64,000 nt of DNA from Cloeon dipterum. Taxonomy: Eukaryota; Arthropoda; Insecta; Ephemeroptera; Baetidae. The notes beneath the pieces were generated by a model. It worked only from the letters and a program-made list of their open reading frames with translations, searched no databases and was not told the DNA's origin. Below, piece by piece: positions 1-15,018 of the stretch (the first letter of the stretch is position 1; the number at the start of each line of letters is the position of its first letter). Made by a program: the position numbers and the translations under genes. The stretch covers positions 22,058,335 through 22,122,334 of the forward strand of contig NC_088788.1 of NCBI RefSeq assembly GCF_949628265.1. The letters run 5' to 3'.

Positions 1-677
1 AATCTATACTAATGAGACCATGAAATTGAATCTGAGAAAAACGTACTAATAATGTGTAGATACGCGAGTGAGAGTGGTTAAAAGAAAAATAAAGGAAATA
101 ATATTTAATAGCGAGAAAAACAGTCAAGTTATGGCAAGACAAAGATAAAACGGATAAAACAATAATATGATCCTCGCTTAATTATTCCATTTTCTTCACG
201 TTTCGCTTAAAATTGAAGCATTCAAAATATATAATATTATAAGAGGTTATTTATATTTTGTTTAACCAAATATTTTTTTACATATTTTTCTTCTGGTGCG
301 ATGAGCATCATCTGATTAAATAATTTATTTAAAATATATTCCAATAATTGTTAAAACATAAATATACAGTGTCATTTTCCTCTTTTCCTAAATTCTTATA
401 GGATTATTAACCAAAAGTAGGTGCTTTAGGCCCAGTCAGGCCCAGTACACTGCAGTTCCTGAAATTCAATTAGCGTAACGCGCGACTTTTAACATCTTGT
501 CACTAGATGGCTCTAAGCTGTAAGCATTGCTTCAGAAAAAGAAAATAACAATAACATAGGCCACAGAGCAGATAACATAGCCCTTAATATTCCCATCATA
601 CAAAATTGATAAATTTGACCCAAGTTTCATGACATAAGAAGCGATTTTCCAGACGAACCGATTTGGAACGCTTCAAA
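1..677. other. Noncoding upstream region and probable 5' UTR of the RBM42-like gene
   Basis: This stretch is AT-rich and has no convincing coding exon on either strand. Its right end, roughly the last 100 bases, is the likely promoter and 5' UTR of the gene that starts at 678. No TATA box at a convincing distance was recognised. The left end may be flanking DNA or the 3' end of a gene lying outside the window. Confidence 0.4.
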
Positions 678-3600
678 ATGTCTAACAAATACCAAATGAT
701 GGAGGCGGAGATGAGCAGGTTTGTAATTTTCTACAACTTCCCCCGACAAAATCCACCAAAGATTATCGTGCCCTGATTACAAACTTTATGCTTCCGTTCC
801 GTAAACAATTTGTTTGTATGTGTAGCAGCGTAGGGAAGCATGGTGAAACGTCATTATCATTTCCGTGCGTTGTTCCAGGTTTGAAGCCGAAATTGGAGCA
901 CGACCAGCGTCATTTTCAAAGCCTCCATCCGGCAGTGCACGTTCGACTCTTCCGCCGCCACCAATGCCACCAATGTTAATTCCTCACTCTGTCCATAAAT
1001 CTGCATCTCTTCAGAAACCGCCATGTAAGCTATCATCCTCCTAGACCACTATGTAGATACATATAATTATATGTATACATATATATGTGTATTTTTTAAA
1101 TCGTATTCATACCCTCAGATTTAAAAAACTTTCTTGAGCCAGTTATGTAATTATAACACACCAATAATTAAAATTTAATTGACTTCTCTCATCTCAACTA
1201 ACCATAAATGATGGTTGGAAGGTGAGAGATATGATTCAATCTCAATTTTGGCTTTGGTTCCCCTAATGAGAAAAGTTCAAAGTTCAAAGGCACACATAAC
1301 TCATTGTTGAAGCAGTTGTATTAATTGTATGTATTCATTTATTCCCTTATTTTCAGTGTTTCGGCCAAGCTCTGTAACAGCAGCTGCAGGCAGCATAGCG
1401 ACAGTTTCGTAAGTATTCAAGAGACTTCAAGTTATGGTGTTATTATTCAAAATCGAACATTAACATAGATATAAAATAATACTCTCCTCTCTTGCAGAGC
1501 AACACCAAAAATTTATAAAGCACCACCCCCACCGCCTGTTGCATTCGCACCGCCAGTCTTGAAGAAACCTGCACCGACACCTTTATCAATGGAAATAAAA
1601 GGACTGCCGCAAGCCAAAAAACCTCGTAAGGTAGACAACCTGGTAAGACAAGGGGACAAGTTAGGCATGCTGGCCTTCAGTTTTGTTTGCTCACCCAGCA
1701 TGGAGAGGTTGAAACCCTAGTCTGCTACTTCTGCTATTTTATTGTAGTGATTAACCTTTTTAAGTTGAGCTTCTTGGATTTATTTGTGAATCTAAATTAA
1801 ATCATTTGCTCATCGCATCACTTAATAATTCAGTTACTGTTAAATGTGGGTTAATTCTAACATGATTCCCTAAAATTAAACAGAAAAAAAGCAAGGATGA
1901 CGGTTTGCCTGCAAATGTTGGACCTTCCATTGACTTGGCAGAGATTGGCTACAAGAAGGCCAGGGAAAAGAGACAGGAGAAGATTGAGAAAGCTGGTGGA
2001 AAACGTATCATTAGGCAAGGTGGAAATCAAGTTTGGGAAGACACATCCTTGCTTGACTGGCCAGATGGTGAATTATGCACATTTTTCAAAAGTTTATATT
2101 CCTTACTTTCTTTTTTTCTGTCAGATGATTTTAGAATATTCTGTGGTGATCTTGGTAATGATGTCACCGACGAAGTGCTTACCAGGGCTTTTAACAAGTA
2201 TCCTTCATTCCAAAGAGCCAGAGTGATTCGAGACAAACGATCTAACAAAACCAAGGGATTTGGATTTGTTAGCTACAAAGATCCGCAAGACTTCATACGA
2301 GCTATGAAGGAAATGAATGGTGAGTACAAAACTTTCTAATACTTATATCTGACTAAAATTAACCTTCAATCAGTGCACAATTTAACTAGAATTTCTCAAT
2401 AATTTTGGTGCAACATGAAAAATATTTGCAGTACCTGAACTCGCTTCTTGCTTGTTTGCAGTTTGCATCAAATCCAGCATGCGAGAAATAATTTCAAGTG
2501 ATTAATGTCTAGCATTTTGTTTAAACCCTTGGTGTGAAAATGATAGCACTATAACACAAGGTGGTCCTTTTTCTGGACTGAACTGATTCACTGAGGCTCG
2601 CGAGACCATTTTATTTGTTTGCGGTATTCATCAGATGAAAGTTTTGGCGAATTTCTTGCCATGAGAAGTAGATAAACTGTTAACAAAATCGAAAATTTTT
2701 GCAATTTGAGGCAAGTTTCAAGAAAGTTAAATTTAGACCAACAAAATATTCTGTAGGACTGTCTAGGATCTTTTAAAATCTTGCCCGACAGCAACTTTAT
2801 AACTATCTAGATCAGGTTGTAGCATCAAACATGGTTTTTGGAGATGAAAATAATCCTAAAATGAAAATCCCTTCGAGTTTGCATTGCACATTTATTGCTG
2901 CACTAATAACCTAGTAATGAGCGAATTAACAATGAGAAAATGAACAAACCGTGAACCAACATGTTAAATGAAACTGCAGCATTTCCAAAATTATTTTCCA
3001 AGCGGTCCCCAACCGTAGGAAACAAACAGCTGTGGCAGGCTGGAATAGTTTTTGTTGTGATGCAAGTTGTTCTCGGCCCTGGGCTGGCTGATCTGCGTTT
3101 GCGAGATTTCCGGGGGCTGTGTGTTTTCATCAAAGTCCTCTTCAAATATCCTAGAGTCGGCAATCAACGCCACTCCGGGATTGAGGCCGAGCAGGGGGCT
3201 GAAACGCGGCTGGCGAACCTTGCCTTCCACTTCGGGCTGCCTCTCCTGGCGAAGGTTGTCGCGCTGTTGTTGCATCAGTTTTCTGTTGCTGGCGTGATTG
3301 AGGTGTGCCGACACCATCCCTCCGGCACCCCAACCACGGCTGGTGAACACATCTTTCTTTGAAAGGGTCCTCGAGGGGAACAACTGCTCCAGCTGCTCGA
3401 TGCGCATCTCTTCCAGTGCCTGACGCATTCGTTTTTTGCACCACTCCATCCTCCAGCAGCGAATTAAGTGATCGCGCATTCGCTCTGTAATAATTAAATC
3501 AAATCAAGAATTTAATGCATATGTGTCAATTAATATTTCAATTTAGGTCGTAATTTGGAAGTCTTATCTGGTTTTACGTGAATTGCTAATTAAATAGATA

Positions 3601-6600
3601 GCCGTGGTAACGAACATAATTCTGAAATAAATTTGGTAATTTAGCTTTTTTTAGTATGTGAGCAATTGAAGAAGGCCAAAGTATCTCATAATGAGCAAAT
3701 CAATATATTCCTGGAACTTTTATTTAAATGTATGCTCCCCTAAGTACATAATGTTCCTCTCATACTTAATTATTTCGTTCATTAGAACATGAAAGAAATC
3801 GAGATATTGCTGTAGCTTACAATTAGATCAGTACATTATCGAAGGACCTTTTATTGGAACAGCTTTTCTTTTCAGTAAAACTTTCCATACTCAAGAGAGA
3901 CTGATATATCGAATATCAAAAATATTTACCATCTCTTCGCTATCTCAAATCTTAAAGAAAGCGTATACCTTTGACATATTAAATATACTGGCTAGTATTA
4001 TTAGAAAAAATACTTTGAGCATAACTTTAAAAGAAGGTACTAAGTTAATTTTTCCATTTTGAAGATTTACATCTGTTTTTTCATGACGTTGTTTCGGCCG
4101 TTTCCTCTTTCCGCACCATCTACAAATCTTTTGCACGGCTCCTTTTCCTTCTTTACTGGAACCCGACACACGTTCAAAACCTTATTATCTGGCATACGCG
4201 CTCTCTCGCAAAGGTGATGTCTCCAGAGGACAGGGAGGAAAATCTCGTGTGCCAAATCCACTCGCACTATCCATTGTGAATTATTCAAAGTGTGCCCCAC
4301 ATGGGCACGGCATCAATGATCTCTAACCCACCCCCGCATGAGAAGTGCGAAAGCTTCTTTGGCTTCTTTTTCCGGATATACGTCAACAGATAATATTTTT
4401 CTCCCTTAAATTATTCCATTAACTCTTTTTCCTGGTACAGGCTGACTGTTACATTCAAAATAAAGTCTGAGGGCTGTACTACATTTTTTTAAGACATCAA
4501 CGTTTATCTGTAGCATGATACTGTATATTATTTACTTTAGAAAAAACGAAGTTTTTAACCAATTAAGTTTTTGGGCATCGATCGCAAGCATAATCGAGAA
4601 ATTTCAACCAGGCCAAAGAAATTGAACTGTCAAGGAAATCTGTCAACCACGTCACATATCCAAATATGCTTATATATAAGTATAAAAAATTTCCTGTCGG
4701 TGGCTTGCATAAGTTTTGTTCCTATTTGAGATTTTCCCATGCTTCAATTGCTTTTGCATGTGCAAACCCTTTTGGTTGTGATCATTTTTCTTTCGTTTGA
4801 TGTACGTAATTTACGTAACATAATTACCAATGCTGATCTACAGTAGAGTTTACCTTTGCTAAACCTGCAATTTTTGATAAATTTTGTTCACATTTAGCTC
4901 TGTTTTGGTTAGGTCAAGACTAAGTCTTATCGTGTTGTGCTCTTTAGCAGAGCAGATTCCACTCCGCAAATGTATCTTTTTTTGCGACAGGAATATTCGT
5001 AAAGATATTAAATCTGTGCAAAATTATTTTATTTGAGTTCATACTTACTCAATTTTACATTTTTATCAGTAAAAAGATCAATGAGAAATGATGCAATGCT
5101 CATTGAAACACACTTACCTTCAGTCCAGTAATCTGGACAGTCCTCTGGTGAAACACAGGGCAGTACGGCACTGAAGACGCTTGAAGTGGCAATCAGGAAG
5201 AACGCGCAGATCAGCAGGTGCTTCATGTTGGTCGGGTGGTGGCAGATTGAAGCGAGGGCGGCTCGTCCCTTTGGCAAGTGGGCACAGTCGCGATTGAGTC
5301 AGGCGCAGATCTAAGGCTCGGGTGGTGAAGTACTTGTGCAAACTCCTCCTCTTGAATCCTACTCATTTTGAGCCTCATCAAAGTTGGCCCAATTTTTTCT
5401 TTTATAATCACTGCACGACATTTATTTAATATCTTTCTTACACGTTAAAATTTTCACCACATACTGGCCGGTTTTTTGTATTCACCCTAGATCGCAAAGC
5501 AATATTACGCATCTTGGTGTGTGGGCGTAAGGCAACCCAAGAGAGGGTTGCTTCTTCCAATGTTATCGCGCCCCGGGTGTCCAAAATCTCATTTCCCAAA
5601 TACTTCCGCCGCTTTGGTATGCACTGCACAATCAGCCTGCGACAACGGGCTGAAGCTGTCCTACAAAAACTGCCAACCTTTTTAGTTACATTCTGCTCGC
5701 TTTTCATCATTTGTAACAATTTGCAGTGTTCCTTTTTCTCTTGTTTATTTCTTTTAACCGATTTTTTTTTCTCTTAACTGAATTATCTACCTTCTATGCT
5801 CTGCAGGGATATGTAGAAAGCACTATAGATTCAGTTCAAATTTTACATAAATATAAAATAAATTAAAATTGGGAATTAAACGGCACACTAAGGCCGAGTA
5901 TTATGCTTGTAGCTAATTTTTTATATTGACTCTAATTCATTGTTATTTAAAATCAGGGCACGTGTGTGAGTGTTGACAATAATTTATAAGATCGGGTTAC
6001 TTGAATTAAATTAAAAATTAAGTTAACTGTGGATCAGTAGAGTAACTTAATACCATGCATTCTCACATAAAAAAACAACGAAAATCACTGATTGTAAACA
6101 TGAATAAATCATTCAGTGGAGGGTGTTGACGAAAATATTTGGCTGAGGTTTAGATTCAATAAAATTTGAGTTCTCGTTAAAATCAATTCGGTGAAAAAAA
6201 GTTCCACAGACAGAAGCTTTACTCAAGCACTGATAAACTTTACAAATATGGAGCTAAGGATACGCCCTTGGTCTGCCTAACCTGAAATAGTCCAAAAAAT
6301 ACTCCAAAAATGAGAACCGCACACATTTTTAGCCATTAAAATCATAGGCGATCGGTGCATGTAAGTGGGTCAAGGGTCACTTGAGGTGTCCAAAGGAGGC
6401 AGGAAGGAAAAATTCATAAATTTCAATTTTCCTGGCCAAATTTCCCTTTGGTCGCTATACCATTTACGGTTTATATATATATGGTTTTTTTCCTGTTTTT
6501 TCCACGATATTGGCCACTGCCACTTGAGGTGTATCCAAATCCACCGATCGCCTATGATTAAAATGTTATAAAGATAATATTTTCTCCCGTCAGTTATTCA

Positions 6601-7980
6601 GTCACTCTACTCTTATTGAGTTTGCCAGAGTGCTTAATGAAATTTCCTTGGTGTCCATTAATGATCAATCAATTACCCTTTTATTCGAGTGCTTTTTATA
6701 CTGTTCTCTCTCGGGAGAAGTTTTTTTCCTTCAATGTCTTTTAAGCCTCTCAACTCTTGATCGTACCGTTAAACGTTCTTAGTAAATAAGAAAGAGCGAT
6801 CTTGCATGAAAACGAAACGAAAAAGGTTTTGGTAGATATTATGAAGGGTGCTGAAGCGTGAGTCTTAATCGCTTTTGTTTCTGTTTGATGGTAATACATT
6901 CCTGGAACTGAATTCAAAACAACATCCTGCTCTCTCGTCAAACTTAATGTAGCTCAAAGCTGGAATTTGCAATAAACTCGAAATGATGCTACCGCTTGGG
7001 AAGTCATAAAATTGTACATTGCAGGACGTGGTCTAGTGGATCTTATCAATGGCTATCATATCTCATTGTAAAACCTCAAATAGAGCTCAAATCGTGTGAT
7101 ATTTCAATATGCTTTCGCAATTCTAGAATTCTCTGAAAATCCTATAATATCCATAATATTCTTACTTGAAATGATTATTTCCTTAATGGTATAAATTTAT
7201 CCAAGTAAATTAGCCATGCTTCCCTAAACCTGAGCAAATCCTATCTCGAAAATTGCTTGTTAAAAATGTTAAGCAAAGTTTTATTATCTCATGTTGACTG
7301 GAAGAATGATTGACCACGTTTATTGGCATAGTAACAGGTAGGTATTTCTTTAAAAAGTGCGTCAGCAAATGATACTTAAAAAGTTCATCCCAATTAGGGT
7401 GCGCGATGAGAATCTGTTAGCGTTAATGATTTTATCGTTAACATTCCATTTCGCTAACACCTACACATTCCAAGATCAATTTTATTGGGGTGCTTTGAAT
7501 TCAATTTTTATTTTTGTATCATTAACGTCAGTATTTCTCCTGCTAATTCTGACGAAAACATAAAACTCAATAATGAGCAATTGAGCAATCTCAGGAGACA
7601 CCTCTTGCGCCATGATGAATTCAAAGAAACAAAAAATCATTACCTCTAGGGAGTTAAAAAAATCCGTAGCAAAACTTTGTTATTAAATTTGTTACTTTTG
7701 AAGAGTCCCAACTCTTGATTGTACTCTGTGAAAATTTTCCACGCAACGTTTTTTGACAGGCTGCCATACTTTCCGTGTGTTTTGGTTTCTTTCCTGCTTT
7801 GTCACTTTCAACCATCTTCCCTTGAGTAAACCGTCGTTTTTGTTTTTCTTTGCAGGTCGCTACGTGGGCAGTCGTCCCATTAAACTGCGAAAGAGCGTTT
7901 GGAAGGCGAGAAACATCGAGGTGGTACGCAAGAAGGAAAAGGAAAAGGCAGCCTTAATTGGCATGCTGACTGGACGCTAA
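678..7980 (+). CDS. RBM42: RNA-binding protein 42 (RBM42) orthologue, seven coding exons
   Basis: Coding exons read in one frame: 678-718, 879-1024, 1357-1408, 1498-1642, 1884-2067, 2125-2319 and 7856-7980, giving 295 residues. The N-terminal part is proline- and alanine-rich with a PPPPPP run, followed by a basic helix (about residues 145-170) containing KKAREKRQEKIEKAGGKR and then WEDTSLLDWPDDD. A single RRM fills about residues 190-270, with RNP2 IFCGDL and RNP1 KGFGFVSY. The last exon supplies the final RRM strand (GRYVGSRPIKLRKS) and the basic tail ending GMLTGR. RRM, tail and upstream helix match RBM42, a nuclear and cytoplasmic RNA-binding protein tied to hnRNP K and pre-mRNA processing. 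It is shorter than the roughly 480-residue human protein, mainly in the low-complexity N-terminus. The 5.5 kb last intron splits the RRM and hosts another gene. The start is the first ATG of a clean exon (MSNKYQMMEAEMSR); an extra upstream exon cannot be excluded. Confidence 0.9.
2891..2896 (-). terminator. Candidate polyadenylation signal of the nested prepropeptide gene
   Basis: AATAAA on the minus strand, about 95 bases downstream of the stop codon at 2991-2993. A second copy lies near 2610-2615. Confidence 0.4.
2991..5226 (-). CDS. Putative secreted prepropeptide nested in the RBM42 intron
   Basis: Two exons on the minus strand, 5226-5118 and 3484-2991, join at a GTAAGT donor and TTATTACAG acceptor to give 200 residues in one frame. 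Residues 1 to about 20 (MKHLLICAFFLIATSSVFSA) are a textbook signal peptide. Four cysteines follow, in CVSPEDC and, across the splice, CWRMEWC. Next come dibasic sites (KKR, SKK, NRK), the segment DVFTSRGWGAGG, a glutamine-rich stretch and the C-terminus YGWGPLGK. A GK immediately before the stop resembles an amidation signal. A minus-strand AATAAA lies at 2891-2896, about 95 bases past the stop. Signal peptide plus dibasic sites suggest a neuropeptide or peptide-hormone precursor, or a small cysteine-containing secreted protein. I do not recognise the family. The start chosen is the ATG that begins the signal peptide; an in-frame upstream codon would bury it. Confidence 0.6.
6335..6564. mobile_element. 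hAT-like MITE with 15 bp terminal inverted repeats and 8 bp target duplication
   Basis: Perfect 15 bp inverted termini, CATAGGCGATCGGTG at 6343-6357 and its complement at 6542-6556, enclose a 214 bp element. Both sides carry the identical 8 bp ATTAAAAT (6335-6342 and 6557-6564), as expected of a hAT-type target-site duplication. A 12 bp direct repeat, CACTTGAGGTGT, lies inside near each end (6378-6389 and 6521-6532). There is no transposase coding sequence, so it is a non-autonomous element. The perfect termini suggest fairly recent insertion. Confidence 0.8.
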
Positions 7981-8237
7981 TGGAGGCGATGACAGTTCAA
8001 GCAAGTAGTGTAAGCGCCTCTTTGATCTTTGAACGTAAAAGTAAGAAAGTGAAACTCACGTTCGTCTAAGGACATTGATTTTTCTTCCTGATAATATTAT
8101 TTCCTCAATTGAATTCATTGCGTGAACAAGATTAATGCTAATATTGTATCACTCAGTGTCTACACATCTCGTTCAAATCTAATTCGTGTTCTGTCTAATT
8201 CAAATTTTTTTCACAAACATGATGTCAATATTTCACA

Positions 8238-8243
8238 AATAAA
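8238..8243 (+). terminator. Candidate polyadenylation signal of the RBM42-like gene
   Basis: AATAAA about 260 bases downstream of the stop codon at 7978-7980. Confidence 0.5.
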
Positions 8244-8931
8244 ATGTTGCCTTGGCTCTTTACTGGATTAATCTTTGTTCATTTGACAAACAAATGTTTT
8301 TGAACTTCATTTGGGGAATTGAAAACAGTGATGAAAAGTCGAAATATGAATAGTCGAGTATATCTAAATAAAATATGAAGCATATCTCCATTTCTAATTC
8401 CTTTCTTCAAATTATAATTTAGTTTAGAACGTATGGTGCAAGCTATGATAATTGAGTTATCGCACTGTATTAATGATAGTTCAGGATTTGAAAAAATTAA
8501 CAGACTATGTTCCCCTTTTTGATGGGTTGCATGTTGGATTTAAATGATTTTTTCCAAACATTACAATTTTCAAAAATTTACTACACTAATCAGTCTGAAA
8601 TACATGTGTATGTATTTGTTTCTAATAAATATGTACATCATCACAATCAGTCTGTGGTATATCGATTCCTATATGTAATATTTTTCCTTCCTCACACTGG
8701 GATACTGATTGTTGGGTTGCTTTTGTTAACCCATCCCTTTGCAGTTTCCTAAAAGTACGTAACTCAACTGATATGTCTCAAATAAAAAATGAACAGTTGA
8801 AAAAGCCAATTGTTGATCAGAACTTGATAAATTCACAAGATTGACCCAAACTTATCTTTTTGTCGAATTTTTTGCTGAATTTAAATTGGGGAGATAAACG
8901 AAATAGGCAGAGTTCCAAAGCCATTAAAGCA
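8244..8931. other. Intergenic region between the RBM42-like and RSPH1-like genes
   Basis: AT-rich sequence with no supported gene. It should hold the RSPH1 promoter and short 5' UTR. Open frames here, such as the one at 8507-8752, have no recognisable features. Confidence 0.5.
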
Positions 8932-10243
8932 ATGTCGGATGAGTCTGGAGATGAGAGTGACGAGAACACCAATTTCCTTGGGGTAAGTGGAGTTCTGAGT
9001 GAAGAGTAAATAGAATTATAGAATTCCACGTAGTCACGCAGTATAAAGTGGGTGAATTCGGAATTATACAAAACATTAATTCTCCTTTAAGTTTAACAAA
9101 GCGTTGAACTATTGTTATATTACATAGTATGAAATTAACAAACTTTTATCGCTAATTCTTTGTTAGACTTACGAAGGAGAACGGAATGATTTAGGCGAGA
9201 GGCATGGAGATGGGAAAGCCATTCTGCCGAACAAGGATACCTACTCTGGCCACTATTCAGGAGGTGTGCGGGAAGGTTTAGGTGTTTATCAGGTCATGAA
9301 AAAGGGCAAAATCTTGGCCACTTACGAAGGAGAATGGTGCCTGGGGAAGCGGAGTGGCTATGGTATTTGCAAATATGAAGATGGCTCTGAATACAAAGGT
9401 TATTCTTCAAACAACATCACATTGCAAAGTCAGTAAAAATAATAATTTTCCACGTGCAAGTTAGGCTTTTGGGATCAAGATGAGCGAAACGGTCGTGGCA
9501 CAATTAAATTCGGAAATGGTCAGGAATATCGAGGTTTCTGGAAGTCTGGACTGCGCGAAGACTCAGCTGGACTTTTAAATTTTACTGGAGGTCTTTACAT
9601 TGGTGGCTGGAAAGCCGGTGTCATGGAAGGGCCAGGAGTGATCGTTTACAAATCTCCTGCAACTGCAATCTGCCTTATTTCAACCTGGCAGAATGGCAAG
9701 GTAACAGGAGCGGGTGTGAATCACTGGCTAGTTTCTCACTATTAATTTTGCGCCTATATTTTTTTACCGTGTTTTATATCAACCCCAATTGAAAGACAGG
9801 ATGTGTTTCTATTTCAGCCTCAAGGACTTGCAATCGTGATCAGAGAGAGTTATTTCCTAAAAGGCAACTTTTTGCCTGATGGCACCTGGCGCACATCCAG
9901 TCATCACCCCATAGCAGTTGTTGAGCAAGCCTTGAGCGAACCTCAGTTTCTGCAAGTAACTAAAGTTCTTCGTCCACTTATCCAAGTTGATGAAACAGGA
10001 TTTGCTGTAAGTTTCATAAAAGAAAAAATCCCATCAGTCAAATCATCATCAGAAACTCAACAGCTAAAAATTGAGAGTTTCTTGGAAGAGCCAGAACCAG
10101 ATCTGTGGAAGTGCACCAGCATCAGCGAGATTGCAGGTTTCTATCTTGCTGGCAAAACCTGGAAAGCTGAAGTCAGCAGAAATAAGCTAATTGAAAACAA
10201 TTGCATCAACATCCCCACATCTCCAGAAGTTCCGCAAGATTGA
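8932..10243 (+). CDS. RSPH1: Radial spoke head 1 homologue (MORN-repeat protein)
   Basis: Four exons, 8932-8982, 9167-9398, 9465-9700 and 9818-10243, join in frame to give 314 residues, close to the 309 of human RSPH1. The acidic N-terminus MSDESGDESDENTNFLG is followed by about five or six MORN repeats over residues 18-155, with units such as TYEGERNDLGERHGDGKA, DTYSGHYSGGVREGLGVY, TYEGEWCLGKRSGYGICKY and EYRGFWKSGLREDSAG. The first repeats match the RSPH1 start (YEGGRN-AGERHGRG) rather than other MORN proteins. RSPH1 belongs to the radial spoke head of motile 9+2 axonemes, so expression is expected in sperm and possibly sensory cilia. The C-terminal 140 residues are not repeat-like. The ATG was chosen because it opens the acidic leader and has an exact GTAAGT donor after codon 17. 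Confidence 0.85.
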
Positions 10244-10616
10244 TAGAGATGAGAGACAAAAAGAAGTTCAAACAACAGTTCTATTGTCGAGTGATTTTAA
10301 TTTGAAACAGTTACATAATCCAGATTTTTTTAATAAATAAACCATTGCAGCCTTCGGATTTGCTGCTTTTGACAACAAACTAAATATTAAGACTCTCGTT
10401 CGCAGACAATTATCTTCAGTGTGTATGTACTGCCAATCAGCAAAAACGCTTATGCATGTGCAAGGAGTGCAAAATACAAGATTCTGGGCACCATACAATC
10501 ACATTAGTAAAATGCATGTTTTGGAATTAAAATATGAAAAATTAACAGGAATAACAGAATTTCCTAACAAAATTAATGTGATGGATGAGATTGGCTGCTG
10601 CAACCATAGCCATCTG
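10244..10616. other. Convergent intergenic region (RSPH1 / TBC1D23 3' UTRs)
   Basis: Only 373 bp separate the two stop codons, so the 3' UTRs probably meet or overlap here. The minus strand has an ATTAAA-type signal near 10295 but no clear AATAAA. No coding content is seen. Confidence 0.5.
10332..10337 (+). terminator. Candidate polyadenylation signal of the RSPH1-like gene
   Basis: AATAAA 89 bases beyond the stop codon, in the 373 bp gap between two convergent genes. Confidence 0.5.
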
Positions 10617-14804
<4,188 letters not shown>

Positions 14805-15018
14805 TTTTCTCGGTATTTGAACAGTTTTCGCATTAGCCGCCAGATGGTCTGTCAGTGCAGCTGTTCCCCTTTACTTATGATCTGGTCGCCACCATCACCA
14901 TGGCCTGTATCAACAAAACAGCGGAAACAGTCCAGGACTAATTTTATTTGGCTTAAAATTCAGCCCCTCTAATGATTACGTAAAAACTCTTGATGTTTGC
15001 CTAAACATTTGGGAGTCT
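14805..15018. promoter_or_regulatory. Putative bidirectional promoter between TBC1D23 and B3GALNT2-like gene
   Basis: Only 214 bp separate the two divergent start codons. The segment must therefore hold both 5' UTRs and core promoters unless either gene has an upstream noncoding exon. It contains CGCCAGATGG near 14840, but no clear TATA box was recognised. Shared regulation is an inference from the spacing. Confidence 0.5.

Larger units (their letters stand above)
2320..7855 (+). other. Large last intron of the RBM42-like gene
   Basis: The donor follows ATGAATG at 2319 and the acceptor is TTTGCAG ending at 7855. At 5.5 kb it is far longer than the gene's other introns. It contains a two-exon gene on the minus strand (5226-2991) and a 214 bp inverted-repeat element (6343-6556). 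The rest is AT-rich with no further coding exon that I can support. Confidence 0.8.

Noticed and set aside
2991-3484. Reading the nested gene as corazonin (SRGW) or pyrokinin (FSPLLG)
   Set aside because: SRGW is internal and not preceded by a signal-peptide cleavage with glutamine; FSPLLG lacks the arginine of FXPRL and has no amidation-plus-cleavage site.
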